This document shows positions 16,527 through 24,373 of a DNA stretch of 34,039 bases, piece by piece. Each line of letters starts with the position of its first letter. Position 1 is the stretch's first letter. Both the position numbers and the translations under genes were made by a program. Under the pieces are notes generated by a model. It ran no database searches, was not told the DNA's origin, and saw nothing but the letters and a program-made list of their open reading frames with translations. Where the stretch lies: positions 1 to 34,039 of the forward strand of contig NZ_AKIV01000054.1 of assembly GCF_000282655.1 (NCBI RefSeq), given 5' to 3'. The DNA comes from Polaromonas sp. CF318. GTDB taxonomy: Bacteria > Pseudomonadota > Gammaproteobacteria > Burkholderiales > Burkholderiaceae_C.

Positions 16527-19301
16527 GTGGAAAATAACACCCAGTCACTTTTTGCCGCCCAGGCGCTCGAATCCCCCTGCGCCCTGGCCGCCGCGCTGGC
16601 GCCGCATGCGGCAGCCGGCCATTTCGACGAATTGCGGGGCCGTGTCTCCGAAGGCCCCGCGCCCGTGGAAACGGCCGCGCCCGCCCAGCCCGCGCTGCGC
16701 GCGGCCGGCAGCACCGCTGAAACCGCCGCGCCCCCGCCCGAAACCCGCGCCAGCGACGACAGCCTGTCGCCCGACTGGACGCGCTTTTTCAACTTCCTGG
16801 GCGCCGACGGCTTTTACGACCTGAACCACCGCACCGCCAACCTGCGCCGACAGATTCGCGACAACGGCGTGACCTACAACGTCTACGCCGACGCCAACGG
16901 CCCGCAGCGCCCCTGGGCGCTGGACCTCTTCCCCATGATGGTCTCGGCCGGCGACTGGGCCCAGATCGAGACCGGCATCCAGCAGCGCGCCCGCCTGCTG
17001 GACCGTGTCATGGCCGACATCTACGGCCCGCAGGAGCTGCTCTCCAAAGGCCTCTTGCCCAGCGCGCTGGTGCATGCCCATCCCGGCTACCTGCGCGGCA
17101 TGCAGGGCGTGCAGCCGGCCGGCGGCACCTATTTGCACATCGCCGCCTTCGACATCGCCCACGGCCCGGACGGCCGCTGGTCGGTGGTGTCGCAGCGCAC
17201 GCAGGCGCCCTCGGGCCTGGGCTACCTGTTGGAAAACCGGCTGACGATTTCGCTGCTGTTCCCCGAGGCCTTCCGCGAAATGAAGGTCGAGCGCCTGGCC
17301 GCCTCGTACAAGGCGCTGGTCGACGGCCTCAAGGCCATGAGCCCGGCCGACGGCAGCGAGGAAAGCCGCGTGGTGCTGCTGACCCCCGGGCCTTACAACG
17401 AAACCTATTTCGAGCACGCCTACCTCGCGCGCTTCCTGGGCCTGACGCTGGTCGAGGGCAGCGACCTGCTGGTGCGCGACGACAAGCTCTACCTGAAAAC
17501 CCTGCGCGGCCTGGAGCCGGTGCACGGTCTGCTCAAGCGCCTGGACGACGAATTCCTGGACCCGCTGGAGCTGCGCTCGGACTCCACGCTGGGCGTGCCC
17601 GGCCTGCTGCAGGTGATACGCGCCGGCAATGTGCTGGTGGTCAACACGCCGGGCTCGGCCTTTCTTGAATCGAGCGCGCTGCTGGGCTTCCTGCCCGCGC
17701 TGTCGGAACACCTGCTGGGCGAAACCCTGGCCCTGCCCTCGCTGGCCACCTGGTGGTGCGGCGAGCAGGCGGTGCTGCAGGATGTGCTGGGCCAGCTCAA
17801 GAACTGCGTGATCAAGCCGACCTACCCGGGCTCGGGCATGGAGTCGGTGATGGGCCACACGCTGTCGCGCCGCGCGCTGGACGAATGGGCCGGCCGCATC
17901 GTGCGCCGCGGCGAGGACTACACGGTGCAGGCCTATTTGCCGCTGCCGCAGACCCCGACCTGGCAAGGCGAGCGGATTTCCCCGCGCTCGGCCATGCTGC
18001 GCGTGTTTGCCGTGGCCGACGGCAAGGGCTCCTGGCAGGTGCTGCCCGGCGGGCTGGCACGGCTGGCCGGCAAGAACGAGAACATGTCCTCCATGCAGCA
18101 CGGCGGCAGCAGCGCCGACGTCTGGGTGCTGGGCGATGCGTCCGCGGCCAAGGCGGCAGTCCCGCGTGCCGAGCAGCCCTCGCCAGCCTGGGCCACCGCC
18201 CCGCTGCGCCACCGCCCGCCGGTCACCAGCCGCGCGGCCGAAAACCTTTTCTGGCTGGGCCGCTACACCGAGCGCGCCGAGAATTCCACGCGCCTGGCGC
18301 AGATCACCTTGCAATGCCTGGGCGGCGAAGACCAGACCTCGCAGCCGCTGCTGGCCTGGCTCAGCAGCATGGCCGTCGGCAATGCGCTGGTGCTGGACAC
18401 CGTGCCGCCGGCCACGCAGGCGCGCCGCGTGTTTGAACGCGCGCTGATCGCCAACCTGGCCGACACCGAGCAAGCCGCCAGCGTGGGCTTCAACCTGCGC
18501 GCGCTCAAGAGCGCGGCCTCGGCCGTGCGCGAACGCCTGTCACAGGAACAGTGGCACATGATCGTGCGCACCGAGGCCGATTTTTTCCAGCGCTGCGCGG
18601 TGTTCAGCAGCGTGGGCCAAAGCCAGTCGCAAAGCCAGGGCGGGCAAGGCCAGAGTCAGTACCTGCTTGAATACTCCTCCGTCGAGGCGCTGCGCGCGCT
18701 CGAATCGGCCAGCGGCTTTCTCTCGGCCATGACGGGCGCGCAGACCGACCGCATGACGCGCGACGACGGTTGGCGCCTGCTCAGCGTGGGCCGCCTCATC
18801 GAGCGGCTCAACACCCTGGCCGGTGCGCTGGCGCGCGGTTTTGAAACCGGCTCGGTGTTCGAGGAAGGCGGCTTCAACGCCATGGTGGCGCTGTTCGACA
18901 GCACCATCACCTTCCACGCGCAATACCAGCAGCGCCGCGACATCCCGGCCCTGCTCGATCTGCTGGTGCTGGACCGCGACAACCCGCGCTCCCTGGGCTG
19001 GGTGGTGCAGACCCTGCGCGGGCGCCTGGCCAAGCTGGCCGGCAGCGCGCCGGGCGACATGCCCGAGCTCGCGATGGAACTGCCCGACCCCGGCAGCTGG
19101 GTGCTGGCCGATTTGTGCGCGGGCATGCAAGCCGGTGATGGTGATCAAGGTGATGAAGGCGATGAGGATTGCCGGCAGCATGACGGCCGCCTGGTGCAGA
19201 TGCTGGAGCAGTGCTGCGACGCCGCGCTGGACCTGTCGGACACCCTGAGCCGCCGCTACTTCAGCCACGCGGCATCCGGCAGCCAGAGCCTGGGTGCCTG
19301 A
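16527..19301 (+). CDS. Cluster B circularly permuted ATP-grasp - Alpha-E fusion protein
   Basis: About 924 residues from GTG 16527; the ORF reaches up to TTG 16485 and the exact start is uncertain. After an Ala/Pro-rich N-terminus (to about residue 85) comes a CP_ATPgrasp_2 domain (about 90-540; FEHAYLARFLG, KRLDDEFLDP, VIKPTYPGSGMES, LRVFAV, VLPGGLARLAG), then an Alpha-E domain (about 560 to the end) with LFWLGRYTERAEN. In cluster A the same two domains are separate genes. Several ATP-grasp positions differ from the cluster A copy (NTPGSAFLES for NAIGTGVADDK; SSMQHGGSSADVW for NSSQGGGTKDTW). Gln/Ser-rich and Gly/Asp/Glu-rich inserts sit in the Alpha-E part. Only 8 bp separate it from the next transglutaminase gene. 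Confidence 0.92.
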   Translation: MENNTQSLFAAQALESPCALAAALAPHAAAGHFDELRGRVSEGPAPVETAAPAQPALRAAGSTAETAAPPPETRASDDSLSPDWTRFFNFLGADGFYDLNHRTANLRRQIRDNGVTYNVYADANGPQRPWALDLFPMMVSAGDWAQIETGIQQRARLLDRVMADIYGPQELLSKGLLPSALVHAHPGYLRGMQGVQPAGGTYLHIAAFDIAHGPDGRWSVVSQRTQAPSGLGYLLENRLTISLLFPEAFREMKVERLAASYKALVDGLKAMSPADGSEESRVVLLTPGPYNETYFEHAYLARFLGLTLVEGSDLLVRDDKLYLKTLRGLEPVHGLLKRLDDEFLDPLELRSDSTLGVPGLLQVIRAGNVLVVNTPGSAFLESSALLGFLPALSEHLLGETLALPSLATWWCGEQAVLQDVLGQLKNCVIKPTYPGSGMESVMGHTLSRRALDEWAGRIVRRGEDYTVQAYLPLPQTPTWQGERISPRSAMLRVFAVADGKGSWQVLPGGLARLAGKNENMSSMQHGGSSADVWVLGDASAAKAAVPRAEQPSPAWATAPLRHRPPVTSRAAENLFWLGRYTERAENSTRLAQITLQCLGGEDQTSQPLLAWLSSMAVGNALVLDTVPPATQARRVFERALIANLADTEQAASVGFNLRALKSAASAVRERLSQEQWHMIVRTEADFFQRCAVFSSVGQSQSQSQGGQGQSQYLLEYSSVEALRALESASGFLSAMTGAQTDRMTRDDGWRLLSVGRLIERLNTLAGALARGFETGSVFEEGGFNAMVALFDSTITFHAQYQQRRDIPALLDLLVLDRDNPRSLGWVVQTLRGRLAKLAGSAPGDMPELAMELPDPGSWVLADLCAGMQAGDGDQGDEGDEDCRQHDGRLVQMLEQCCDAALDLSDTLSRRYFSHAASGSQSLGA

Positions 19302-19309
19302 GCCATTCC

Positions 19310-20245
19310 ATGCTGCTGCACGTCGTCCACGAAACCCGCTACCGCTATGCGCCGGCGGTGGAGAACGCCCACCATGTGGTGCACCTCAAACCCGCCAGCC
19401 GCAACGGCCAGAGCCTGCTGAGCTACGCGCTGCGCGTCGATCCGGCGCCCGTGCAATTGCGCGAGACCGTGGACGTCTACGGCAACACGCGCAGCTATTT
19501 TTCGCTGCAGGCCGCGCATGAAAGCCTGACCGTGGTGGCCGACAGCGTGGTGGCCACCACGGCCCTCAACCCGCTGCAGTCCGAAAGCGCCCTCTCCGCC
19601 GGCGGCGCGGTGGCGCAGCCCTGGGAGCAGGTGCGCGAGCAGTTCCGCTACCGCGCCGGCGCAGCCTACGACAGCGCCTCCGAATTCCTGTTTGCCTCGC
19701 CCTATGTGCCGCGGGACGAGGCTTTCGTCGAATTCGCGCGACCCAGCTTCCTGCCCGGCCGGCCGCTGCCCGAGGCGGCGCGCGACCTGATGGAACGCAT
19801 CCACGACACCATGACTTACGAGAGCGAAAGCACCGAGGTCAACACGCCGGCGCTCGAGGCGCTCAGGCAGGGTAAGGGCGTGTGCCAGGACTTCGCCCAC
19901 ATCATGGTGGCCTGCTGCCGCGCCATGGGCCTGCCGGCGCGTTATGTCAGCGGCTACCTGCTGACCAGCCCGCCGCCAGGCCAGCCGCGCCTGGTCGGCA
20001 GCGACGCCTCGCATGCCTGGGCCTCGGTCTACTGCCCGGGCCTGGGCATCTGGCTGGACTTCGACCCGACCAACAACCGCGCGCCGGGCGAAGACTATGT
20101 CACGCTGGCCACGGGACGCGACTTCCTCGATGTCTCGCCCATGCGCGGCGTGATACGCGGCGGGGCACAGCACATCCTGGACGTGGCGGTGACGGTGGAG
20201 CCCCTGGCCGAGACCGAGGCCCAGTCCCTGGCTACCGGGGACTGA
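19310..20245 (+). CDS. Cluster B transglutaminase-like protein (Bact_transglu_N + Transglut_core)
   Basis: 311 residues, apparently cytoplasmic (no signal peptide). The N-terminal domain starts MLLHVVHETRYRYAPAV; the core has Cys192 (GKGVCQDFAHIM), His235 (ASHAW) and Asp252 (DFDPTNN), so the triad is complete. ATG 19310 gives the family N-terminus, 8 bp after the stop of the ATP-grasp/Alpha-E fusion, and the two are almost certainly co-transcribed. It resembles the cluster A transglutaminase in the GVCQD-AH core and the ARYVSGY strand, but has a longer central region. The last 14 bp overlap the 3' end of the convergent LysR gene. Confidence 0.93.
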   Translation: MLLHVVHETRYRYAPAVENAHHVVHLKPASRNGQSLLSYALRVDPAPVQLRETVDVYGNTRSYFSLQAAHESLTVVADSVVATTALNPLQSESALSAGGAVAQPWEQVREQFRYRAGAAYDSASEFLFASPYVPRDEAFVEFARPSFLPGRPLPEAARDLMERIHDTMTYESESTEVNTPALEALRQGKGVCQDFAHIMVACCRAMGLPARYVSGYLLTSPPPGQPRLVGSDASHAWASVYCPGLGIWLDFDPTNNRAPGEDYVTLATGRDFLDVSPMRGVIRGGAQHILDVAVTVEPLAETEAQSLATGD

Positions 20246-21167
20246 GCGCCTCCCCGAGCAACGAGCCCTCGGGCAGGCTGCCCACCAGGCGGCGCCTGCA
20301 CAGGCCCACAAACTCCTGCGCCGCGCCCGACTGCGCCTGCTTCGGTTTAAAAGCCAGCAAGGCGCGGAACCACACCTCGGCCGCCAGCGGCACACTGCGC
20401 AGGCCCAGCGCCAGGTATTCGCGCGCCACCAGCGGATTCGTCACGGCCAGACCGGCGCCGGCCAGCACCAGCGCGCATTGCGTCGCGCTGTAAGGCGTTT
20501 CAATCACAAAACGCGGCTGCACGCCGGCCTGCGCCAGCGCCGCCTCCAGGCGCCGCTGCGCCGGGTCGGACGCCGACAGGCCTACCAGCGGCACCTCCTG
20601 CAAATCCTGCGGCTGCAGCACCTGCCTGCGCGCCAGCGGATGGGCGGCCGGCATGATGCAGACGGCGGGCGCCTGGTAGAACAGCGAGGACACCAGGCCG
20701 CTGGTGTCGGCCTCGTCGCCCAGGAAAGCCAGGTCCACCGCGCCCTGAAACAGCGCCTCGCGCAACACCTTGGAGCTGTCGACCAAAAGCAGGCAGCGCG
20801 TGCGCGGGTAGCTGCGCTGGAACTCGGCCAGCGCCCAGGGCATGACGCTGGCGGCCATGGCGTGCAGCGAGCCGATTCGCAGCACCGTGTCTTCATGCGA
20901 CTGCAGTGCCACGATTTTTCGCTGCACGGCCTCCAGGCCTTCGTAGACCCGTTCGACCTCTTCCATCAGCGCATGGGCTTCGGGCGTGGGCGTGAGCTTG
21001 CCCTTGGGCCGGTCAAACAGCTTGAGGCCGGCGCGCGCCTCCAGCTGCTGCAACAGCTGCGTGACCGCCGGCTGGCTCACATGCAGGGCCGCGGCCGCGC
21101 GGTTGGCCGTGCCCAGCCGCATGACCATGCGGAACACCTCGATCTGGCGCGCGCTTGCTTCGGCCAT
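20232..21167 (-). CDS. LysR-family transcriptional regulator
   Basis: 311 residues. The N-terminal winged helix-turn-helix (about 5-65) contains FRMVMRLGTANRAAAALHVS and QPAVTQLLQQLEARAGLKLF, then a linker helix and a periplasmic-binding-like effector domain (about 93-295). It probably controls the divergent PLP-enzyme and Bug-receptor genes and itself; the inducer is unknown. ATG 21167 has AAGGAG 6 bases upstream. A T-N11-A palindrome sits only 13 bp before the start codon, next to the ribosome binding site, which fits autorepression. The gene ends inside the last 14 bp of the cluster B transglutaminase gene. Confidence 0.92.
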   Translation of the reverse strand: MAEASARQIEVFRMVMRLGTANRAAAALHVSQPAVTQLLQQLEARAGLKLFDRPKGKLTPTPEAHALMEEVERVYEGLEAVQRKIVALQSHEDTVLRIGSLHAMAASVMPWALAEFQRSYPRTRCLLLVDSSKVLREALFQGAVDLAFLGDEADTSGLVSSLFYQAPAVCIMPAAHPLARRQVLQPQDLQEVPLVGLSASDPAQRRLEAALAQAGVQPRFVIETPYSATQCALVLAGAGLAVTNPLVAREYLALGLRSVPLAAEVWFRALLAFKPKQAQSGAAQEFVGLCRRRLVGSLPEGSLLGEALSPR

Positions 21168-21179
21168 GGCCGTCTCCTT

Positions 21180-21194
21180 ATAAGTTTTACTTAT
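21180..21194. promoter_or_regulatory. LysR-type operator (T-N11-A palindrome)
   Basis: ATAAGTTTTACTTAT is a 6-bp perfect inverted repeat around TTT and contains the LysR-type T-N11-A signature (T21181 to A21193). It lies in the 83-bp gap between the divergent LysR gene and the PLP-enzyme gene, closer to lysR. Binding here would cover the likely lysR transcript start and could also affect rightward transcription. Confidence 0.6.
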
Positions 21195-21250
21195 TCTAAA
21201 TCGTCAACAAAGCGTGCACGGCAGGCCCGGGCCTTTCTACCATTGGCCGC

Positions 21251-22438
21251 ATGAATTCCCTTGTTTCCGAATCCCCTGCGGCACCCCCTGCCGTGACCCG
21301 CAACCGGCGGCTGTCCTCGCTGCGCTGCATCCACTGCGCCCGCGAATACCCCTTGCAGGACCTGCCCGCCGGCTGCCCGCACTGCGCCGCGGCCGGCACG
21401 CCCGCGAGCCTGGAGGCGGTGTATGCCGAACTGCCAAAAACCCTCAAAACTGCCAGCACGGGTTATAAGTGGGGCGCCTGGCTGCCTTACAGCCGGGGCG
21501 TGTCCCTGGGCGAAGGCGGCACGCCCTGCCTGGACCTGCCGCGCCTGGCGCGCGCCTTGGGCTTGCGCCAGCTTTCGGCCAAGCACGAAGGCCTGAACCC
21601 CACGGGCTCGCACAAGGACCGCATGTCAGCCCAGGCCGTCAGCCGGGCGCTGGATGTGGGCGCGCAAACCGTGGTGCTGGCCTCCAGCGGCAACGCGGCG
21701 GTGTCGGCCGCGGCCTATTGCGCGGCCGCCGGCCTGGCCTGCGAAGTCGCCACCTACCACGACATGCCGGAGCCCTTCGCGCGCGCGCTGCACCGCCTGG
21801 GCGCCAAACGCCTGATGTTCGAGCGCGGCTTCGGCCGCTGGGAACACCTGCGCAATCGCGTCGAGCGGGATGGCGCCTTCGCGCTGACCAATTACAGCGT
21901 GCCCGCCGTCGGCAGCCCGGCCTTCGGCGTCGAAGGCTACCGCGCGGTGGCGCTCGAATGTGTGGCCGACGGCTGCGTCCCCGACCATGTACTGGTGCCC
22001 ACGGCGCGCGGCGACCTGCTCTGGGGTGTTTACAGCGGCCTGCGCGACCTGCTGCAAGCCGGGCTGATCGCGCGCATGCCGCGCCTCTGGGCGGTCGAGC
22101 CCTTTCCCCGCCTGGCCCGTGTGCTGGGCGGCGAGCCGCTGCAGTCCGACTTCGCCGGCCAGACCGCGCAGTTTTCCACCGGCGGCAGTACCGTCACGCT
22201 GCAACAGGCACTGGCCGTTCAGCGCTCGGGCGGCGGCGCGGTGGTGGTGGACGATGCCGGCGCCGCCGAAGGCAGCGCCCGGCTGGCCGCGCAAGGCCTG
22301 TGGGTGGAGCTGTGCGCGGGCGCCTGCCTCGGCGCGCTCGCGCAGCTGCGCGCGCGCGGCGAGATCGCGCCTTCCGAACACGCCCTGCTGGTGCTGACCG
22401 CCAAAGGCGACCGCGACACCTTTGACACTTTTTCCTGA
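21251..22438 (+). CDS. Threonine-synthase-like fold-type II PLP enzyme
   Basis: 395 residues. The N-terminus has a zinc-ribbon-like CxxC...CxxC set (Cys26, Cys29, Cys42, Cys45). The PLP lysine is Lys122 in NPTGSHKDR, and the phosphate/substrate loop is SSGNAAVS (145-152). Threonine synthases carry the first of these motifs, but the gene stands apart from hom/thrC biosynthetic genes and beside a LysR regulator and a Bug receptor. A catabolic or side-chain-eliminating ammonia-lyase or beta-replacement activity is therefore as likely as threonine synthesis. The ATG at 21251 lacks a strong ribosome binding site. A 33-bp gap to the receptor gene suggests one operon. Confidence 0.8.
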   Translation: MNSLVSESPAAPPAVTRNRRLSSLRCIHCAREYPLQDLPAGCPHCAAAGTPASLEAVYAELPKTLKTASTGYKWGAWLPYSRGVSLGEGGTPCLDLPRLARALGLRQLSAKHEGLNPTGSHKDRMSAQAVSRALDVGAQTVVLASSGNAAVSAAAYCAAAGLACEVATYHDMPEPFARALHRLGAKRLMFERGFGRWEHLRNRVERDGAFALTNYSVPAVGSPAFGVEGYRAVALECVADGCVPDHVLVPTARGDLLWGVYSGLRDLLQAGLIARMPRLWAVEPFPRLARVLGGEPLQSDFAGQTAQFSTGGSTVTLQQALAVQRSGGGAVVVDDAGAAEGSARLAAQGLWVELCAGACLGALAQLRARGEIAPSEHALLVLTAKGDRDTFDTFS

Positions 22439-22471
22439 CCCCCTGAACCGATACCTGTAAAGGATTTCCCC

Positions 22472-23440
22472 ATGAAGACCCGATTGCTCACCACCTTGCT
22501 GCTGGCCGGCGCCAGCCTGATCAGCACCGCCGCCCAGGCGGCCTACCCCGACAAACCCCTGCGCCTCATCGTGCCCTGGGCACCCGGCGGCAGCACGGAT
22601 GCGATTGCGCGCGCCGTCGCGCAGCGCATGGGCGAGACCATGGGCCAGAGCGTGGTGGTGGACAACCGCTCCGGCGCCTCGGGCCGCATAGGCACCGAGG
22701 CAGCGGCCAAGGCCGCGCCCGACGGCTACACCTTCGCCATCGTCGAGCTGCCGCATGCGATCGCGCCGGCCGTGTTCAACAAGATGCCTTATGACCTGCT
22801 GCGCGACTTCACGCCGATCTCGATGGTCGGCACCTCGCCGCTGATGCTGTTTGCCAGCGGCGGGCCCTACAAGAATGGCGACATCAAGGGTTTCCTCAAA
22901 CACTACCGCGCCAGCAAGGTGCCGCTGGCGCTGGCCAACAGCGGCAACGGCTCCATCAGCCATCTCTCCAGCGAGCTGTTCGCCACGGCCGCCGGGATCA
23001 AGGTCAATGCGATTCCCTATCGCGGCTCGGCGCCCGCGCTCACCGACGTCGCGGCCGGCCAGGTGGATGCCCATTTCGCGACGCTGGCCAGCGCCAGCGC
23101 GCTGCTGGGCGCGGGAAAAATCTCGGCCCTGATGGTGACGGGCAACGCCCGTGTCGCCTCGCTGCCCGAGGTGCCCACCGCGCGCGAAGCCGGCATGGAC
23201 GGCATGCAGTTCAACCAGTGGTGGGCCCTGGTGGCGCCGGCCACCACGCCCATCGACATCGTCGAGCGGCTGCGCAGCGAAGCCGTCGCGGCGCTGGCCC
23301 ACCCGTCGACGCGCGAGCGGCTCACCACGCTGGGCATAGACCTGAAGGGCTCAAGCCGCGACGAGCTGCGCGCCTTTATGCGCAGCGAGGTGGACCGCTG
23401 GGGCGCGGTGGTGCGCAAGGCCGGCATCAAGCCCGAATAA
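22472..23440 (+). CDS. Bug/TctC-family TTT substrate-binding protein
   Basis: 322 residues: a signal peptide (1-23, ending AQA), then a mature domain starting YPDKPLRLIVPWAPGG with the GGSTD ligand-loop motif, NRSGASGRIG, and PDGYTFAIV, all family signatures. Bug proteins bind carboxylates, amino acids or aromatic acids in the periplasm and feed TctAB-type transporters, or act as sensors. No TctA or TctB genes are nearby, so this is an orphan receptor, as is common in Burkholderiales. AAGGA lies about 8 bases before ATG 22472. Its place after the PLP enzyme suggests the ligand is that enzyme's substrate or a relative, possibly a hydroxy- or amino acid; that is inference. Confidence 0.9.
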   Translation: MKTRLLTTLLLAGASLISTAAQAAYPDKPLRLIVPWAPGGSTDAIARAVAQRMGETMGQSVVVDNRSGASGRIGTEAAAKAAPDGYTFAIVELPHAIAPAVFNKMPYDLLRDFTPISMVGTSPLMLFASGGPYKNGDIKGFLKHYRASKVPLALANSGNGSISHLSSELFATAAGIKVNAIPYRGSAPALTDVAAGQVDAHFATLASASALLGAGKISALMVTGNARVASLPEVPTAREAGMDGMQFNQWWALVAPATTPIDIVERLRSEAVAALAHPSTRERLTTLGIDLKGSSRDELRAFMRSEVDRWGAVVRKAGIKPE

Positions 23441-23563
23441 GCGGGTACGCCGGCTGGAGCTGCATCACTTCCTTTCATGCCGCTACAGGTCGGGGCGCGG
23501 ACGGGCCCGTCCTACAATTCCCCGAACCGCCCGCCGGGGCCTGTCTTCAACCAAAGGAACACC

Positions 23564-24016
23564 ATGAGCGCCTACGACAAGCTGAAAGCACTGAACATCA
23601 CCCTGCCCGCCGTGGCAACGCCCGTTGCGGCCTATCTGCCTTTCGTGCAGACCGGCAACCTGGTGTTCCTGAGCGGCCATATCGCCAAGAAGGACGGCAA
23701 GCCCCTGGTCGGCCAGCTGGGCAAAAACATGACCACCGAAGAAGGCAAGGCCGCCGCGCGCTCAGTCGCCATCGACCTGATGGGCACGCTGGAAGCCGCC
23801 GTCGGCCTGGGCAAGGTCAAACGCATCGTCAAGCTCATGAGCCTGGTCAACTCGACCGGCGACTACACCGAGCAGCACCTGGTGACCAACGGCGCCAGCG
23901 AACTGTTCGGCGAGATCTTCGGCGACGCCGGCAAGCATGCGCGCAGCGCGTTTGGCGTGGCGCAAGTCCCCATGGGCGCCTGCGTCGAGATCGACCTGGT
24001 TGCGGAAGTCGAGTAA
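23564..24016 (+). CDS. RidA / YjgF-YER057c-UK114 family protein
   Basis: 150 residues, a single RidA-fold domain of the longer subgroup with the N-terminal KLKALNITLP. Conserved features are FVQTGNLVFLSGHIAKKDGK, the SLVNSTGDYTEQHLVTNGAS stretch and the C-terminal HARSAFGVAQVPMGACVEID. Classical RidA hydrolyses reactive 2-aminoacrylate-type imines made by PLP enzymes using an Arg and a Glu near the end; both an Arg (ARSAFG) and a Glu (CVEID) are in place here, but this subgroup's activity is not established. The ATG at 23564 is preceded by AAAGGAAC. Its position after a PLP enzyme is suggestive, though 123 bp and a separate start region intervene. Confidence 0.88.
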   Translation: MSAYDKLKALNITLPAVATPVAAYLPFVQTGNLVFLSGHIAKKDGKPLVGQLGKNMTTEEGKAAARSVAIDLMGTLEAAVGLGKVKRIVKLMSLVNSTGDYTEQHLVTNGASELFGEIFGDAGKHARSAFGVAQVPMGACVEIDLVAEVE

Positions 24017-24104
24017 TCCCCCGCCGCGGCGAGCACCCGCAACCATTGTGGGGCCGGCAAAACGGGGGCAAGCACCGGCTCACGCAAGCCCTTAAACTCA
24101 TGAA

Positions 24105-24126
24105 GCCCCGGCCATCTTGCCGGGGC
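24105..24126. other. Hairpin abutting the FMN riboswitch
   Basis: GCCCCGGC-CATCTT-GCCGGGGC is a perfect 8-bp stem with a 6-base loop, ending one base before the first stem of the riboswitch. It has no T-tract. It may belong to the 3' end of the RidA-family transcript, or be an upstream extra stem in the riboswitch leader. Confidence 0.4.
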
Positions 24127-24127
24127 A

Positions 24128-24280
24128 GCGTTCTCAGGGCGGGGTGAAATTCCCCACCGGCGGTGTTTGCAGGCAACTGCATCAGCCCGCGAGCGCCCGC
24201 GCCTCTTCACCGAGGCGCGGGGTCAGCAGATTTGGTTCAACTCCAAAGCCGACGGTCACAGTCCGGATGAAAGAGAGCGC
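24128..24280 (+). ncRNA. FMN riboswitch (RFN element) controlling ribH
   Basis: The RFN element is recognisable in all conserved parts: GGCGGGGTGAAATTCCCCAC, CCGGCGGT, CAGCCCGCGAGCG, GCAGATTTGGTTCAACTCC, AAAGCCGACGGTCACAGT and CCGGATGAAAGAGAGC. Stem P1 pairs GCGTTCTC (24128-24135) with GAGAGCGC (24273-24280). A long variable-region hairpin with a 10-bp stem (CCCGCGCCTC and GAGGCGCGGG, 24196-24221) is present. FMN binding is expected to lower expression of the downstream lumazine synthase gene. Confidence 0.96.
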
Positions 24281-24373
24281 GATCCAAACGGCTGTGCCGT
24301 GGGCGCCTGCGCGCCCAGGGCTGGCCGCAGGCTCGTGCGCCCTGATTCTGGTAACACCTAGCAGAGGCCATCC
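24281..24373 (+). promoter_or_regulatory. Expression platform of the FMN riboswitch
   Basis: A hairpin GGGCGC-CTGC-GCGCCC (24301-24316) is not followed by a T-run, so the switch probably acts on translation. TGGCC at 24322-24326 can pair with GGCCA at 24366-24370, which covers the AGAGG ribosome binding site of ribH. Which helix is exclusive with P1 is not determined by inspection. Confidence 0.5.

Noticed and set aside
16545..18473. A 642-codon minus-strand frame
   Set aside because: Antisense to the ATP-grasp/Alpha-E fusion; low-complexity translation without motifs.
21178..21207. A promoter for lysR on the minus strand (TTGACG, 18 bp, TTATAA)
   Set aside because: The hexamers look good, but the transcript would start inside the ribosome binding site, leaving almost no leader.
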